A stretch of DNA of 64,000 bases from Phytophthora colocasiae. Its lineage: Eukaryota; Oomycota; Peronosporomycetes; Peronosporales; Peronosporaceae. The position numbers and the translations under genes were made by a program. Shown in pieces: positions 46,432 through 57,929 of this stretch (the stretch's first letter is position 1; every line of letters starts with the position of its first letter). The stretch is taken from NCBI GenBank assembly GCA_018806915.1, contig JAGKQI010000091.1, positions 1,178,001-1,242,000 of the forward strand, written 5' to 3'. The notes beneath the pieces are model-generated. The model saw only the letters and a program-made list of their open reading frames with translations, made no database searches and was not told the origin of the DNA.

Positions 46432-46804
46432 TACAGAACGATACGACCCGCAGCGAATACATATCACTCACCTCTTCAAGCTGCTGAGTGGCTGTCACGA
46501 CACGCAAAACGGACAAACCGACTCTCTGCATACCGTATGTGCGCCACGCCCGTTATGCATGTACTCCCCGAACAAGCTTCTAGTGCGTGCATCCACAGCT
46601 GCTGCAGACCAAAACTTCCCGCCCGAATAGCATCCGGCATCCAGAGCGCCTGTATGAAATAAATTAGCGCCGGTAAAACGCAGCAACAACCTCCGCGAGC
46701 ACACTCCTGCCACCAGCAAGACGTACACATGGACTCCTCGCCTCGCTTACCACGCCACTCTTTCAACAAGAGAAGCAAGCACGTGTGGAGGACGCAGTTG
46801 CGAT

Positions 46805-46889
46805 GGTATCTGTGGGGTTTGAACCCACGCAGACTGTAACGTCTAGCGGATCTTAAGTCCGCCCCCTTAGACCACTCGGGCAAGATACC
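46805..46889 (-). tRNA. tRNA-Leu(UAA), copy 27
   Basis: Consensus 85-nt sequence. Confidence 0.9.
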
Positions 46890-46987
46890 ACGCCAAACCT
46901 AAAAAACACCTACCCCCGACGCACCCTTTTCTCGCCTTCCTTCCGATCGCGCTCTACCACATCGCCACAGCCTCCTGCCTTCTCTTG

Positions 46988-47023
<36 letters not shown>

Positions 47024-47396
47024 TACAGTACGATACGACGCGCAGCGTATACTTATCACTCACCTCTTCAAGCTGCTGAGTTGCTGTCACGACAAGCAAA
47101 ACGGACAAGCCGACTCTCTGCATACCGTATGTGCGCCACGCCCGTTATGCATGTACTCCCCGAACAAGCTTCTAGTGCGTGCATCCACAGCTGCTGCAGA
47201 CCAAAACTTCCCGCCCGAATAGCATCCAGCATCCAGAGCGCCTGTATGAAATAAATTAGCGCCGGTAAAACGCAGCAACAACCTCCGCGAGCACACTCCT
47301 GCCACCAGCAAGACGTACACATGGACTCCTCGCCTCGCTTACCACGCCACTCTTTCAACAAGAGAAGCAAGCACGTGTGGAGGACGCAGTTGCGAT

Positions 47397-47532
47397 GGTA
47401 TCTGTGGGGTTTGAACCCACGCAGACTGTAACGTCTAGCGGATCTTAAGTCCGCCCCTTAGACCACTTCGGGCAAGATGCAACGTCTATCGGATATTAAG
47501 TCCGCCCCCTTAGACCACTCGGGCAAGATACC
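47397..47532 (-). tRNA. tRNA-Leu(UAA), copy 28, internal duplication
   Basis: Duplicated type, 136 nt. The outer half carries the CTTAATA loop and a change in the anticodon-stem region (ctatcgg on plus). The inner half has one G fewer before the anticodon stem and one base extra in the D-arm. Confidence 0.5.
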
Positions 47533-47632
47533 ACGCCAAACCTAACAAAAACACCTACCCCCGACGCACCCTTTTCTCGCCTTCCTTCCGATCGCGCTCT
47601 ACCACATCGCCACAGCCTCCTGCCTTCTCTTG

Positions 47633-47672
<40 letters not shown>

Positions 47673-48045
47673 TACAGTACGATACGACGCGCAGCGTATA
47701 CTTATCACTCACCTCTTCAAGCTGCTGAGTTGCTGTCACGACAAGCAAAACGGACAAGCCGACTCTCTGCATACCGTATGTGCGCCACGCCCGTTATGCA
47801 TGTACTCCCCGAACAAGCTTCTAGTGCGTGCATCCACAGCTGCTGCAGACCAAAACTTCCCGCCCGAATAGCATCCAGCATCCAGAGCGCCTGTATGAAA
47901 TAAATTAGCGCCGGTAAAACGCAGCAACAACCTCCGCGAGCACACTCCTGCCACCAGCAAGACGTACACATGGACTCCTCGCCTCGCTTACCACGCCACT
48001 CTTTCAACAAGAGAAGCAAGCACGTGTGGAGGACGCAGTTGCGAT

Positions 48046-48130
48046 GGTATCTGTGGGGTTTGAACCCACGCAGACTGTAACGTCTAGCGGATCTTAAGTC
48101 CGCCCCCTTAGACCACTCGGGCAAGATACC
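48046..48130 (-). tRNA. tRNA-Leu(UAA), copy 29
   Basis: Consensus 85-nt sequence. Confidence 0.9.
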
Positions 48131-48229
48131 ACGCCATACCTAAAAAAACACCTACCACCGACGCACCCTTTTCTCGCCTTCCTTCCGATCGCGCTCTACC
48201 ACATCGCCACAGCCTCCTGCCTTCTCTTG

Positions 48230-48311
<82 letters not shown>

Positions 48312-48684
48312 TACAGTACGATACGACGCGCAGCGTATACTTATCACTCACCTCTTCAAGCTGCTGAGTTGCTGTCACGACAAGCAAAACGGACAAGCCG
48401 ACTCTCTGCATACCGTATGTGCGCCACGCACGTTATGCATGTACTCCCCGAACAAGCTTCTAGTGCGTGCATCCACAGCTGCTGCAGACCAAAACTTCCC
48501 GCCCGAATAGCATCCAGCATCCAGAGCGCCTGTATGAAATAAATTAGCGCCGGTAAAACGCAGCAACAACCTCCGCGAGCACACTCCTGCCACCAGCAAG
48601 ACGTACACATGGACTCCTCGCCTCGCTTACCACGCCACTCTTTCAACAAGAGAAGCAAGCACGTGTGGAGGACGCAGTTGCGAT

Positions 48685-48769
48685 GGTATCTGTGGGGTTT
48701 GAACCCACGCAGACTGTAACGTCTAGCGGATCTTAAGTCCGCCCCCTTAGACCACTCGGGCAAGATACC
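48685..48769 (-). tRNA. tRNA-Leu(UAA), copy 30
   Basis: Consensus 85-nt sequence; the last undamaged single-type copy in the array. Confidence 0.9.
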
Positions 48770-48868
48770 ACGCCAAACCTAAAAAAACACCTACCACCGA
48801 CGCACCCTTTTCTCGCCTTCCTTCCGATCGCGCTCTACCACATCGCCACAGCCTCCTGCCTTCTCTTG

Positions 48869-48908
<40 letters not shown>

Positions 48909-49281
48909 TACAGTACGATACGACGCGCAGCGTATACTTATCACTCACCTCTTCAAGCTGCTGAGTTGCTGTCACGACAAGCAAAACGGACAAGCCGACT
49001 CTCTGCATACCGTATGTGCGCCACGCACGTTATGCATGTACTCCCCGAACAAGCTTCTAGTGCGTGCATCCACAGCTGCTGCAGACCAAAACTTCCCGCC
49101 CGAATAGCATCTAGAATCCAGAGCGCCAGTATGAAATAAATTAGCGCCGGTAAAACGCAGCAACAACCTCCGCGAGCACACTCCTGCCACCAGCAAGACG
49201 TACACATGGAGTTCTCGCCTCGCTTACTACGCCACTCTTTCAACAAGAGAATCAAGCACGTGTGGAGGACGCAGTTGCGAT

Positions 49282-49417
49282 GGTATCTGTGGGGTTTGAA
49301 CCCACGCAGACTGTAACGTCTAGCGGATCTTAAGTCCGCCCCCTTAGACCACTCGGGCAAGATGTAACGTCTAGCGGATCTTAAGTCCGCCCCCTTAGAC
49401 CACTCGGGCAAGATACC
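49282..49417 (-). tRNA. tRNA-Leu(UAA), copy 31, internal duplication
   Basis: Clean 51-bp duplication, 136 nt, both halves consensus. Confidence 0.55.
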
Positions 49418-49516
49418 ACGCCAAACCTAAAAAAACACCTACCACCGACGCACCCTTTTCTCGCCTTCCTTCCGATCGCGCTCTACCACATCGCCACAGC
49501 CTCCTGCCTTCTCTTG

Positions 49517-49616
<100 letters not shown>

Positions 49617-49989
49617 TACAGTACGATACGACGCGCAGCGTATACTTATCACTCACCTCTTCAAGCTGCTGAGTTGCTGTCACGACAAGCAAAACGGACA
49701 AGCCGACTCTCTGCATACCGTATGTGCGCCACGCACGTTATGCATGTACTCCCCGAACAAGCTTCTAGTGCGTGCATCCACAGCTGCTGCAGACCAAAAC
49801 TTCCCGCCCGAATAGCATCCAGCATCCAGAGCGCCTGTATGAAATAAATTAGCGCCGGTAAAACGCAGCAACAACCTCCGCGAGCACACTCCTGCCACCA
49901 GCAAGACGTACACATGGACTCCTCGCCTCGCTTACCACGCCACTCTTTCAACAAGAGAAGCAAGCACGTGTGGAGGACGCAGTTGCGAT

Positions 49990-50125
49990 GGTATCTGTGG
50001 GGTTTGAACCCACGCAGACTGTAACGTCTAGCGGATCTTAAGTCCGCCCCCTTAGACCACTCGGGCAAGATGTAACGTCTAGCGGATCTTAAGTCCGCCC
50101 CCTTAGACCACTCGGGCAAGATACC
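49990..50125 (-). tRNA. tRNA-Leu(UAA), copy 32, internal duplication
   Basis: Clean 51-bp duplication, 136 nt, both halves consensus. Confidence 0.55.
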
Positions 50126-50226
50126 ACGCCAAACCTAAAAAAAAACACCTACCACCGACGCACCCTTTTCTCGCCTTCCTTCCGATCGCGCTCTACCACA
50201 TCGCCACAGCCTCCTGCCTTCTCTTG

Positions 50227-50286
<60 letters not shown>

Positions 50287-50661
50287 GATACAGTACGATA
50301 CGACGCGCAGCGTATACTTATCACTCACCTCTTCAAGCTGCTGAGTTGCTGTCACGACAAGCAAAACGGACAAGCCGACTCTCTGCATACCGTATGTGCG
50401 CCACGCCCGTTATGCATGTACTCCCCGAACAAGCTTCTAGTGCGTGCATCCACAGCTGCTGCAGACCAAAACTTCCCGCCCGAATAGCATCCAGCATCCA
50501 GAGCGCCTGTATGAAATAAATTAGCGCCGGTAAAACGCAGCAACAACCTCCGCGAGCACACTCCTGCCACCAGCAAGACGTACACATGGACTCCTCGCCT
50601 CGCTTACCACGCCACTCTTTCAACAAGAGAAGCAAGCACGTGTGGAGGACGCAGTTGCGAT

Positions 50662-50797
50662 GGTATCTGTGGGGTTTGAACCCACGCAGACTGTAACGTC
50701 TAGCGGATCTTAAGTCCGCCCCCTTAGACCACTCGGGCAAGATGTAACGTCTATCGGATATTAAGTCCACCCCCTTAGACCACTCGGGCAAGATACC
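50662..50797 (-). tRNA. tRNA-Leu(UAA), copy 33, internal duplication
   Basis: Duplicated type. The outer half has CTTAATA in the loop plus two further changes (ctatcgg, ccaccccc on plus) that weaken the anticodon stem; the inner half is consensus. Confidence 0.5.
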
Positions 50798-50896
50798 ACG
50801 CCAAACCTAAAAAAACACCTACCACCGACGCACCCTTTTCTCGCCTTCCTTCCGATCGCGCTCTACCACATCGCCACAGCCTCCTGTCTTCTCTTG

Positions 50897-50995
<99 letters not shown>

Positions 50996-51364
50996 TACGA
51001 TACGACGCGCAGCGTATACTTATCACTCACCTCTTCCAAGCTGCTGAGTTGCTGTCACGACAAGCAAACCGGACAAGCCGACTCTCTGCATCCCGTATGT
51101 GCGCCACGCACGTTATGCATGTACTCCCCGAACAAGCTTCTAGTGCGTGCATCCACAGCTGCTGCAGACCAAAACTTCCCGCCCGAATAGCATCCAGCAT
51201 CCAGAGCGCCTGTATGAAATAAATTAGCGCCGGTAAAACGCAGCAACAACCTCCGCGAGCACACTCCTGCCACCAGCAAGACGTACACATGGACTCCTCG
51301 CCTCGCTTACCACGCCACTCTTTCAACAAGAGAAGCAAGCACGTGTGGAGGACGCAGTTGCGAT

Positions 51365-51500
51365 GGTATCTGTGGGGTTTGAACCCACGCAGACTGTAAC
51401 GTCTAGCGGATCTTAAGTCCGCCCCCTTAGACCACTCGGGCAAGATGTAACGTCTATCGGATATTAAGTCCACCCCCTTAGACCACTCGGGCAAGATACC
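51365..51500 (-). tRNA. tRNA-Leu(UAA), copy 34, internal duplication
   Basis: Duplicated type sharing the same three outer-half changes as copy 33, so the two units arose from one another. Confidence 0.5.
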
Positions 51501-51599
51501 ACGCCAAACCTAAAAAAACACCTACCACCGACGCACCCTTTTCTCGCCTTCCTTCCGATCGCGCTCTACCACATCGCCACAGCCTCCTGCCTTCTCTTG

Positions 51600-51679
<80 letters not shown>

Positions 51680-52052
51680 TACAGTACGATACGACGCGCA
51701 GCGTATACTTATCACTCACCTCTTCAAGCTGCTGAGTTGCTGTCACGACAAGCAAAACGGACAAGCCGACTCTCTGCATACCGTATGTGCGCCACGCACG
51801 TTATGCATGTACTCCCCGAACAAGCTTCTAGTGCGTGCATCCACAGCTGCTGCAGACCAAAACTTCCCGCCCGAATAGCATCCGGCATCCAGAGCGCCTG
51901 TATGAAATAAATTAGCGCCGGTAAAACGCAGCAACAACCTCCGCGAGCACACTCCTGCCACCAGCAAGACGTACACATGGACTCCTCGCCTCGCTTACCA
52001 CGCCACTCTTTCAACAAGAGAAGCAAGCACGTGTGGAGGACGCAGTTGCGAT

Positions 52053-52188
52053 GGTATCTGTGGGGTTTGAACCCACGCAGACTGTAACGTCTAGCGGATC
52101 TTAAGTCCGCCCCCTTAGACCACTCGGGCAAGATGTAACGTCTAGCGGATCTTAAGTCCGCCCCCTTAAACCACTCGGGCAAGATACC
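52053..52188 (-). tRNA. tRNA-Leu(UAA), copy 35, internal duplication
   Basis: Duplicated type; the outer half differs from the inner by one base (cttaaacc on plus). Confidence 0.52.
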
Positions 52189-52287
52189 ACGCCAAACCTA
52201 AAAAAACACCTACCCCCGACGCACCCTTTTCTCGCCTTCCTTCCGATCGCGCTCTACCACATCGCCACAGCCTCCTGCCTTCTCTTG

Positions 52288-52331
<44 letters not shown>

Positions 52332-52704
52332 TACAGTACGATACGACGCGCAGCGTATACTTATCACTCACCTCTTCAAGCTGCTGAGTTGCTGTCACGA
52401 CAAGCAAAACGGACAAGCCGACTCTCTGCATACCGTATGTGCGCCACGCCCGTTATGCATGTACTCCCCGAACAAGCTTCTAGTGCGTGCATCCACAGCT
52501 GCTGCAGACCAAAACTTCCCGCCCGAATAGCATCCGGCATCCAGAGCGCCTGTATGAAATAAATTAGCGCCGGTAAAACGCAGCAACAACCTCCGCGAGC
52601 ACACTCCTGCCACCAGCAAGACGTACACATGGACTCCTCGCCTCGCTTACCACGCCACTCTTTCAACAAGAGAATCAAGCACGTGTGGAGGACGCAGTTG
52701 CGAT

Positions 52705-52839
52705 GGTATCTGTGGGGTTTGAACCCACGCAGACTGTAACGTCTACAGATCTTAAGTCCGCCCCCTTAGACCACTCGGGCAAGATGTAACGTCTAGCGGA
52801 TATTAAGTCCGCCCCCTTAGACCACTCGGGCAAGATACC
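52705..52839 (-). tRNA. tRNA-Leu(UAA), copy 36, internal duplication
   Basis: Duplicated type, 135 nt. The inner half has a damaged anticodon stem (ctacagatc on plus); the outer half has the CTTAATA loop. It is the last tRNA before the array is cut by an LTR. Confidence 0.45.
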
Positions 52840-52938
52840 ACGCCATACCTAAAAAAACACCTACCACCGACGCACCCTTTTCTCGCCTTCCTTCCGATCG
52901 CGCTCTACCACATCGCCACAGCCTCCTGCCTTCTCTTG

Positions 52939-52990
<52 letters not shown>

Positions 52991-53034
52991 TGCAGTACGA
53001 TTCGACGCGCAGCGTATACTTATCACTCACCTCT

Positions 53035-54642
53035 TGTAACGGGGTTACACGGGATGGCTACATTAGTGGGGCAGACATAGGCCGGAGGCACAAGTCACAT
53101 ATCTGTGTACGACACATCGTGTTTCTCACACGTCACATATGTAGCCATTTGTTGGCAGTTAGCTCAGAGCCACACATTACATTTTGACTAGGATTTAGTA
53201 TGTTAGATACTAAATCCGTTACATTTAGGATTAGGGCAATAAAGTCAATAAAATCAGTTTGCATTGAAGGACTTCCAAAAATCGCCTATGCACACGGACC
53301 AAACCTCTCCCATATGGAGGACTATCGACGTACCATATCGGTACCAAGCGATGGTCAGACACCAAAGACGTCTGACCAAGTGAGGTGACTTGGTACACGT
53401 TTAGTTCTTAGGTCAACGGTGTTCTTCATGTTATGGGCGAGAACAACGAAAATGCAGAGAATCACCATGAGAAGCTCAGTCCATGATGGCCATGTTGTTG
53501 GCAATGGAGGAGCGTCATGCAGCCCGAGAAGCAGAGTACCGACGTGAGCGGGAGCGGTGCGAGCGGCAGCGCGAAGCCCGCTAATCGGTGAATCAGCAAA
53601 TGCTAACAATGCTTGTCGCTCAACTTGTGGGCGGAAAAATCGTGTCCAAAAGACACGACCAACCAAGATCGCACGGAAGATGACGCGGTAGGTGCCAACA
53701 ACGACAAGAGCAAGCACGAGGAGAGCAAGCGCGAGGAGTAAGTGGGGTCAAGCTCACGATTGTTAGAAGTAAATGGACGAGCTCTACAAACAATCAGAAA
53801 ATACATTTACTTGTTTGGCGTGAATACCGTGCGAATTTGGCTAATCCCTGTTGTGCGTACGCGTAAGTTGTACAAATGATAGATATTCCACAAAAGCAAA
53901 GCACGCTAGTTTGGATCAAACGGCAAGGGTAGCTGTAAACGTCGAAAGCATTTAGAAGCACAGCCCATACCCCATTCAGCAGCCTGCCGGACGGAGGTAA
54001 TAGCTGCACTCATTGCCAACAAGCCGACTCGGCATTCCGGACTTGCTCGTTCAAGATCTCCGTCTTTAAGTGGAGTTATGATTCTCATCCGACAGGAAGC
54101 GCTGACGGGAATACACATCAAATAGTTACCCGTACAATATGAGTTCGACAGCAAGGACGCAGCCGTCACGTAGTTTCGCTCACGAACGAGCATCCGTAGC
54201 CGCAGTAACATTGCCAGACGCTTGACTTGTGCACGGTACCGCAGTCTTCGTTCCCGGTCTTGGACGAAGAGCATCATCGCAACGCGAGCAACAGCACCTT
54301 GACGACGCATGAGCATCGACAGAAATTCCGAACTAAGCACTGCCCTTTGGGATGTTTTTGGTGGGCTCGAGTGGACCAAAGGAGGACTATACCACCACCA
54401 AGTGGTGTACTATATCGCACCCACATATGGGTTTGGTACGGCATGTGGGAGATTTTTGGAAGTCCTTCATTTTACATAATTAGTGTTAGTTCCTTTATAA
54501 TAGGGACACTGATTGTGTGGGTCCCGTGTTTAGTGCACTACTTGGTTCTTGTATAGAACCGAAGGCTAGTGCCTTGTAAGCAGGACTCTACGAGTCAACT
54601 AAACTTCCTCTGTGCCGTGCACACCTACGCAGCCCCGCTGCA
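53035..54642 (+). repeat. LTR A (plus orientation), interrupted by a DNA transposon
   Basis: It begins TGTAACGGGG and ends GCTGCA. Without the insert at 53266-54468 and its ATT duplication it is ~402 bp and matches, in inverted orientation, the LTRs at 55147-55557 and 60342-60752. It abuts tRNA-array spacer on the left, without a matching array flank on the right. Confidence 0.85.
53266..54468. mobile_element. 1.2 kb TIR DNA transposon inside LTR A
   Basis: The ends are perfect 18-bp inverted repeats (GAAGGACTTCCAAAAATC), extended imperfectly over ~50 bp, flanked by a 3-bp ATT duplication (53263-53265 and 54469-54471). The intact LTR copies show the empty site. Short coding remnants remain: a charged helix on the plus strand (MEERHAAREAEYRRERE) near 53500 and a minus-strand frame at 53906-54379. 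The 3-bp duplication and the Myb-partner-like charged helix suggest a PIF/Harbinger-type non-autonomous element; the superfamily is uncertain. Confidence 0.65.
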
Positions 54643-55095
54643 CGTTAGCTTGGCCTTTAACTCACCCCAAGTGGGGAAGGCCGTTTCCACCGACGTCCCC
54701 GACGTCAAGGCCCATTCTCGTGCTCGCCCTTCGAGCTTAGAGATGGCGAACGCCACGCGTTGGCCTTCCAACTGGAGCATAGCGGCCCCCATGGCCATTT
54801 CGACCTCTCGGGTCCACAACAGGAGGTTCCCCCCTTCGTGTCCGTGGAAGGTCTTCACGCTGAGCGTGACGGGCTTAGCTCTCGGAGCGGGGGTAACCCC
54901 TTTTACATTCCGTTGAATGTGCTCGACGTGAGCGTTTTCGTACGAGGCAAATGCCTCGAGTCGCGCGTTGACGGCCTCAGGCCCTTGAGACGCAAGGTGC
55001 GCCATATCTTCAGGGCCCAGCAAGGACGTAAGCTTGTTAAGCGTGTCCCGCTGACTCGGAGTCAAGTGAGCGTATGCTTCTGGCTCCATTCTCAC
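54643..55095 (-). pseudogene. Truncated Gypsy-type gag
   Basis: A 5' part of gag starting at Met 55095. It has an N-terminal helical region, then the retrotransposon gag core ([40 protein letters not shown]). Its frame runs into inverted LTR A and stops there at 54625. It lies downstream of LTR B in the minus direction, as gag would after a 5' LTR. The rest of the element is missing. Confidence 0.75.
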
Positions 55096-55126
55096 AGAGA
55101 AACAGTCTTCAACTCAGGAGTTGGAT

Positions 55127-55144
55127 TGACTACTAGTGCTACCA
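55127..55144 (-). other. Primer binding site next to LTR B
   Basis: Two bases after the minus-strand end of LTR B the sequence reads TGGTAGCACTAGTAGTCA. TGGTAGC resembles the complement of initiator tRNA-Met ends; only the first ~8 bases are suggestive. Confidence 0.4.
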
Positions 55145-55146
55145 GA

Positions 55147-55557
55147 TGCAGCGGGGCTGCGTAGGTGTGCACGGCACAGAGAAAATTTAGTTGACTCGTA
55201 GAGTCCTGCTTACAAGGCACTAGCCTTCGGTTCTATACAAGAACCAAGTAGTGCACTAAATACGGGACCCACACAATCAGTGTCCCTATAATAAAGGAAC
55301 TAACACTAATTATGTAAAATGCAAACTGATTTTATTGACTTTATTGCCCTAATCCTAAATGTAACGGATTTAGTATCTAACATACTAAATCCTAGTCAAA
55401 ATGTAATGTGTGGCTCTGAGCAACTGCCAACAAATGGCTACATATGTGACGTGTGAGAAACACGATGTGTCGTACACAGATATGTGACTTGTGCTTCCAG
55501 CCTATGTCTGCCACACTAATGTAGCCATAACGCACAGCGCCGTGTAACCCCGTTACA
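55147..55557 (-). repeat. LTR B (minus orientation), 411 bp
   Basis: TGTAACGGGG...GCTGCA on the minus strand, the inverse of LTR A. A purine tract (GGTGGGGGAGGG, plus coordinates 55558-55569) precedes its start, so it can be the 3' LTR of sequence on its right, while the PBS and gag on its left make it look like a 5' LTR too. Confidence 0.85.
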
Positions 55558-55574
55558 CCCTCCCCCACCAAACT
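55558..55574 (-). other. Polypurine tract before LTR B
   Basis: AGTTTGGTGGGGGAGGG on the minus strand, directly before the LTR start. It is repeated before the LTR at 60342-60752. Confidence 0.6.
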
Positions 55575-55898
55575 GTGGATACACAGTATCTACAACTGCC
55601 GGCATAACTGCCTTGTCAAGGCCTGTCATCGGCAACTTTCCGAAAAAAGGAAATCTCTCAACGAGGTGCGCGTGCGCGCTGGCTCAACGAGCACATTCTC
55701 CCATTCGCCCCAGCGAGCCTACCGCTCCTCAGGTGCCCAGTGTCACTGCGTCTCCGCCTCAGCTCCTCCGCGCTTCCCTCCCAGAGCCACCGGCTAATCT
55801 CACGCTCTCAGTTTCTGAGTATTTCGCGGCTCATCGCCTTATCTCCGCAGCGATGATCAAGGGCAGCCCGACTACAAGTGGTAGCGGTGGCTCGCCAT

Positions 55899-56963
55899 TC
55901 AGTACACGACAGCGTCGCACGCGCGACCCGCGTCGCTCTCTTGATACTCGGCCACGGGAGCTGTCAGCTGTGTGTTATCCTTCTTGGTAGCTGTTGGCTG
56001 CGTGTCGTCGTCCTCACCGTGAAGCTGGCTCAATGTATTCTTTGTTTCTGCTTCGTTCACGTCCAGCTTGTCGATGTTCTGCACGTCAGCACTCACCACA
56101 ATTTTATGAGTACGTGGGATGAAGAGCCGATATCCCTTCTGCTCCTCGCTAATGCCGATCACCACCCTTTTTCAGCTCGGTGCTTCACAGAGGCTGCCTT
56201 CTTGTGAGCAATGGGCGTGGTACAGGTCCACATTTGGCGGTTTACCAGTGAGTATCTCCATCGGAGACTTGCTGTCCGCATTGGCCCTGGTCGGAAGGCG
56301 GTTCCGTATATACGATGCGTACTACGACATCGCCCCAGTAGCGTTCCGGCAATCCTGACGCCCACAGCATTACTCGGCCTGAGTCCATCAAGGTCTGATG
56401 CAAATGCTCGACCTTTCCGTTAGATGCGGAGTTGTCGGAAAGCGTAAGCTGTTGATTCATTCCGTGTCGCTTGCAGAATGTTACGAACTCTCGGCCTTAA
56501 AACTCACCCCCGCCATCCGATCGGACCACCTTGACCACTACACCATGCTGGCGTTTAAAATCTAGAATGAAGTTCATCAACTTGGCTGCAGCTTCACCCT
56601 TCGTCCTCAGTAGGTAAACGCAATTGAAGGATGAACCGTAGTTCACAATGTTCAGCATGTGCTTGTTGCCATTTGTGTCGGCAGGGATGTGTCCGTAGCC
56701 CCAGAGTCAATCATCCAACTCGTGCATTTTGCTACTGCATGCGCCTGCTCTGCGGCGACCCACAACTCTGCTTTATCGCTGTCGTCCTGATTGTCCACGG
56801 AAGATCTGCGCTGTGCCTGGTTTGCTTCACCGGATTTCTCATCCTTTTTAGCGTCTTTCTTCGGCTTCGTACAGTTCTTGCGCCTGTGGCCTGCTTCACC
56901 GCAGTTCCAACACTTGAACGTGAACGTCTTTTCCGTGAGTGACGTACTGCTTCCACGTATCAC
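55899..56963 (-). pseudogene. Copia-type gag/protease/integrase remnants
   Basis: Read on minus from 56963: a CX2CX4HX4C zinc knuckle (CWNCGEAGHRRKNC), then a Copia protease active site (SWMIDSGATDTSL), then by deletion directly into integrase (VRSDGGGEF, NGKVEHLHQTLMDSGRVM, LPERYWGD) and the integrase end (EEQKGYRLFIPRTHKIV). Stops and frameshifts separate the pieces. The order gag-PR-INT is that of Copia. The RT that should follow at lower coordinates on this strand is absent; an RT piece lies at 57140-57460 on the other strand. Confidence 0.8.
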
Positions 56964-57139
56964 CTGCTCGCTTGTGCGTGTCGAGACGCTTCTCCAGTTC
57001 GTACTGCGTCAGACTGCATCCGAACTCTTTCTTCAGATGTGCTGTGACTGCATCGTAGCTCGCGACTCCGTCGTCGGTGAAGTCGAAGTACGATCAGCTA
57101 GCTGCGCCTTCGAGGAAGGTTCCAAGTACTAATGCCTTC

Positions 57140-57460
57140 AGCTGCCTCGACCACGTCGATCCGTTATGGAACAAGGAGATTAACAAGTTTCTGCTAGAGT
57201 TGGGTTTCACACGCAGTAAACTGGATCCGCGCCTCTACAGTTGCCGCCGCAACGGGAAGTTGATCGTGCGGACTTTATGTCGACGATATTGTTCTCGTGG
57301 GCGAGGATGATGCTGACAGTGACTGGGTTATGCATCAGTTTGGAGAGAAGTTCGACATCAAGGACATGGGCGACGCTACCAAGTGCCTTGGGATCTGCAT
57401 CGAGCGTGATGACAGCGGTATCTTTCTGCACCAACTCCATGATTACACAAGTAACCTCCA
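57140..57460 (+). pseudogene. Copia-type reverse transcriptase fragment, opposite strand
   Basis: LWNKEINKFLLELGFTRSKL is followed, after a one-base shift, by LYVDDIVLVGEDDAD and FGEKFDIKDMGDATKCLGI, which are the palm motif YVDD and the following block of Copia RT. It is on the plus strand although the integrase and protease of apparently the same family are on minus, so an inversion has occurred. Both composite copies show it. Confidence 0.8.
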
Positions 57461-57499
57461 ATTTTCAATTATTGATAGTTCGCGATTTGCTGCCCAGAA

Positions 57500-57929
57500 C
57501 TGAGATGCCCCTCCTGCAGTGACAGGTTGTGCGGGTGGTGTGTCTGCTCGCCTTGCTGCTGGAGCATCTGCGAGGCTGCCATGAAGGAGAAGGCGCAGAG
57601 AATGAAGACTAGAGTACACCCATGTCGGCGTCATCAAGCTCTTCGCAAAGCCTTCGTCCGTGTGTTCATTTACCTCCAGACAGGCAGAATAAAGGGAAGC
57701 CTACTACTGTGCGCCAACAATAAGCTTTTACAGCTTTGCCCAGATATTTCGGAAAATGGAAGACGTGTGTTGGATATGTAGCTAGTCTCTGCGTGGAAGA
57801 ATGAGCTCACTAACTGGTGTGATGCTACTATAACTACACCTTCTCGTAATGCAACAGGATCTTCCGTAGGCGCTCGAGCTATAGCCTGTAGGGCATCTTG
57901 GAGTTGTGGTTGGTCAGTCTGAAGGACTC
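57500..57929. other. Unassigned interval between Copia RT and piggyBac
   Basis: About 430 bp, present in both composite copies. The minus strand has a short frame continuing the piggyBac C-terminus (QDALQAIARAPTEDPVAL). No element end could be placed here. Confidence 0.4.

Noticed and set aside
53355..53717. A 120-codon minus-strand ORF in the nested DNA transposon
   Set aside because: It is antisense to a charged helix that fits a transposon-encoded protein better; no motif was found.
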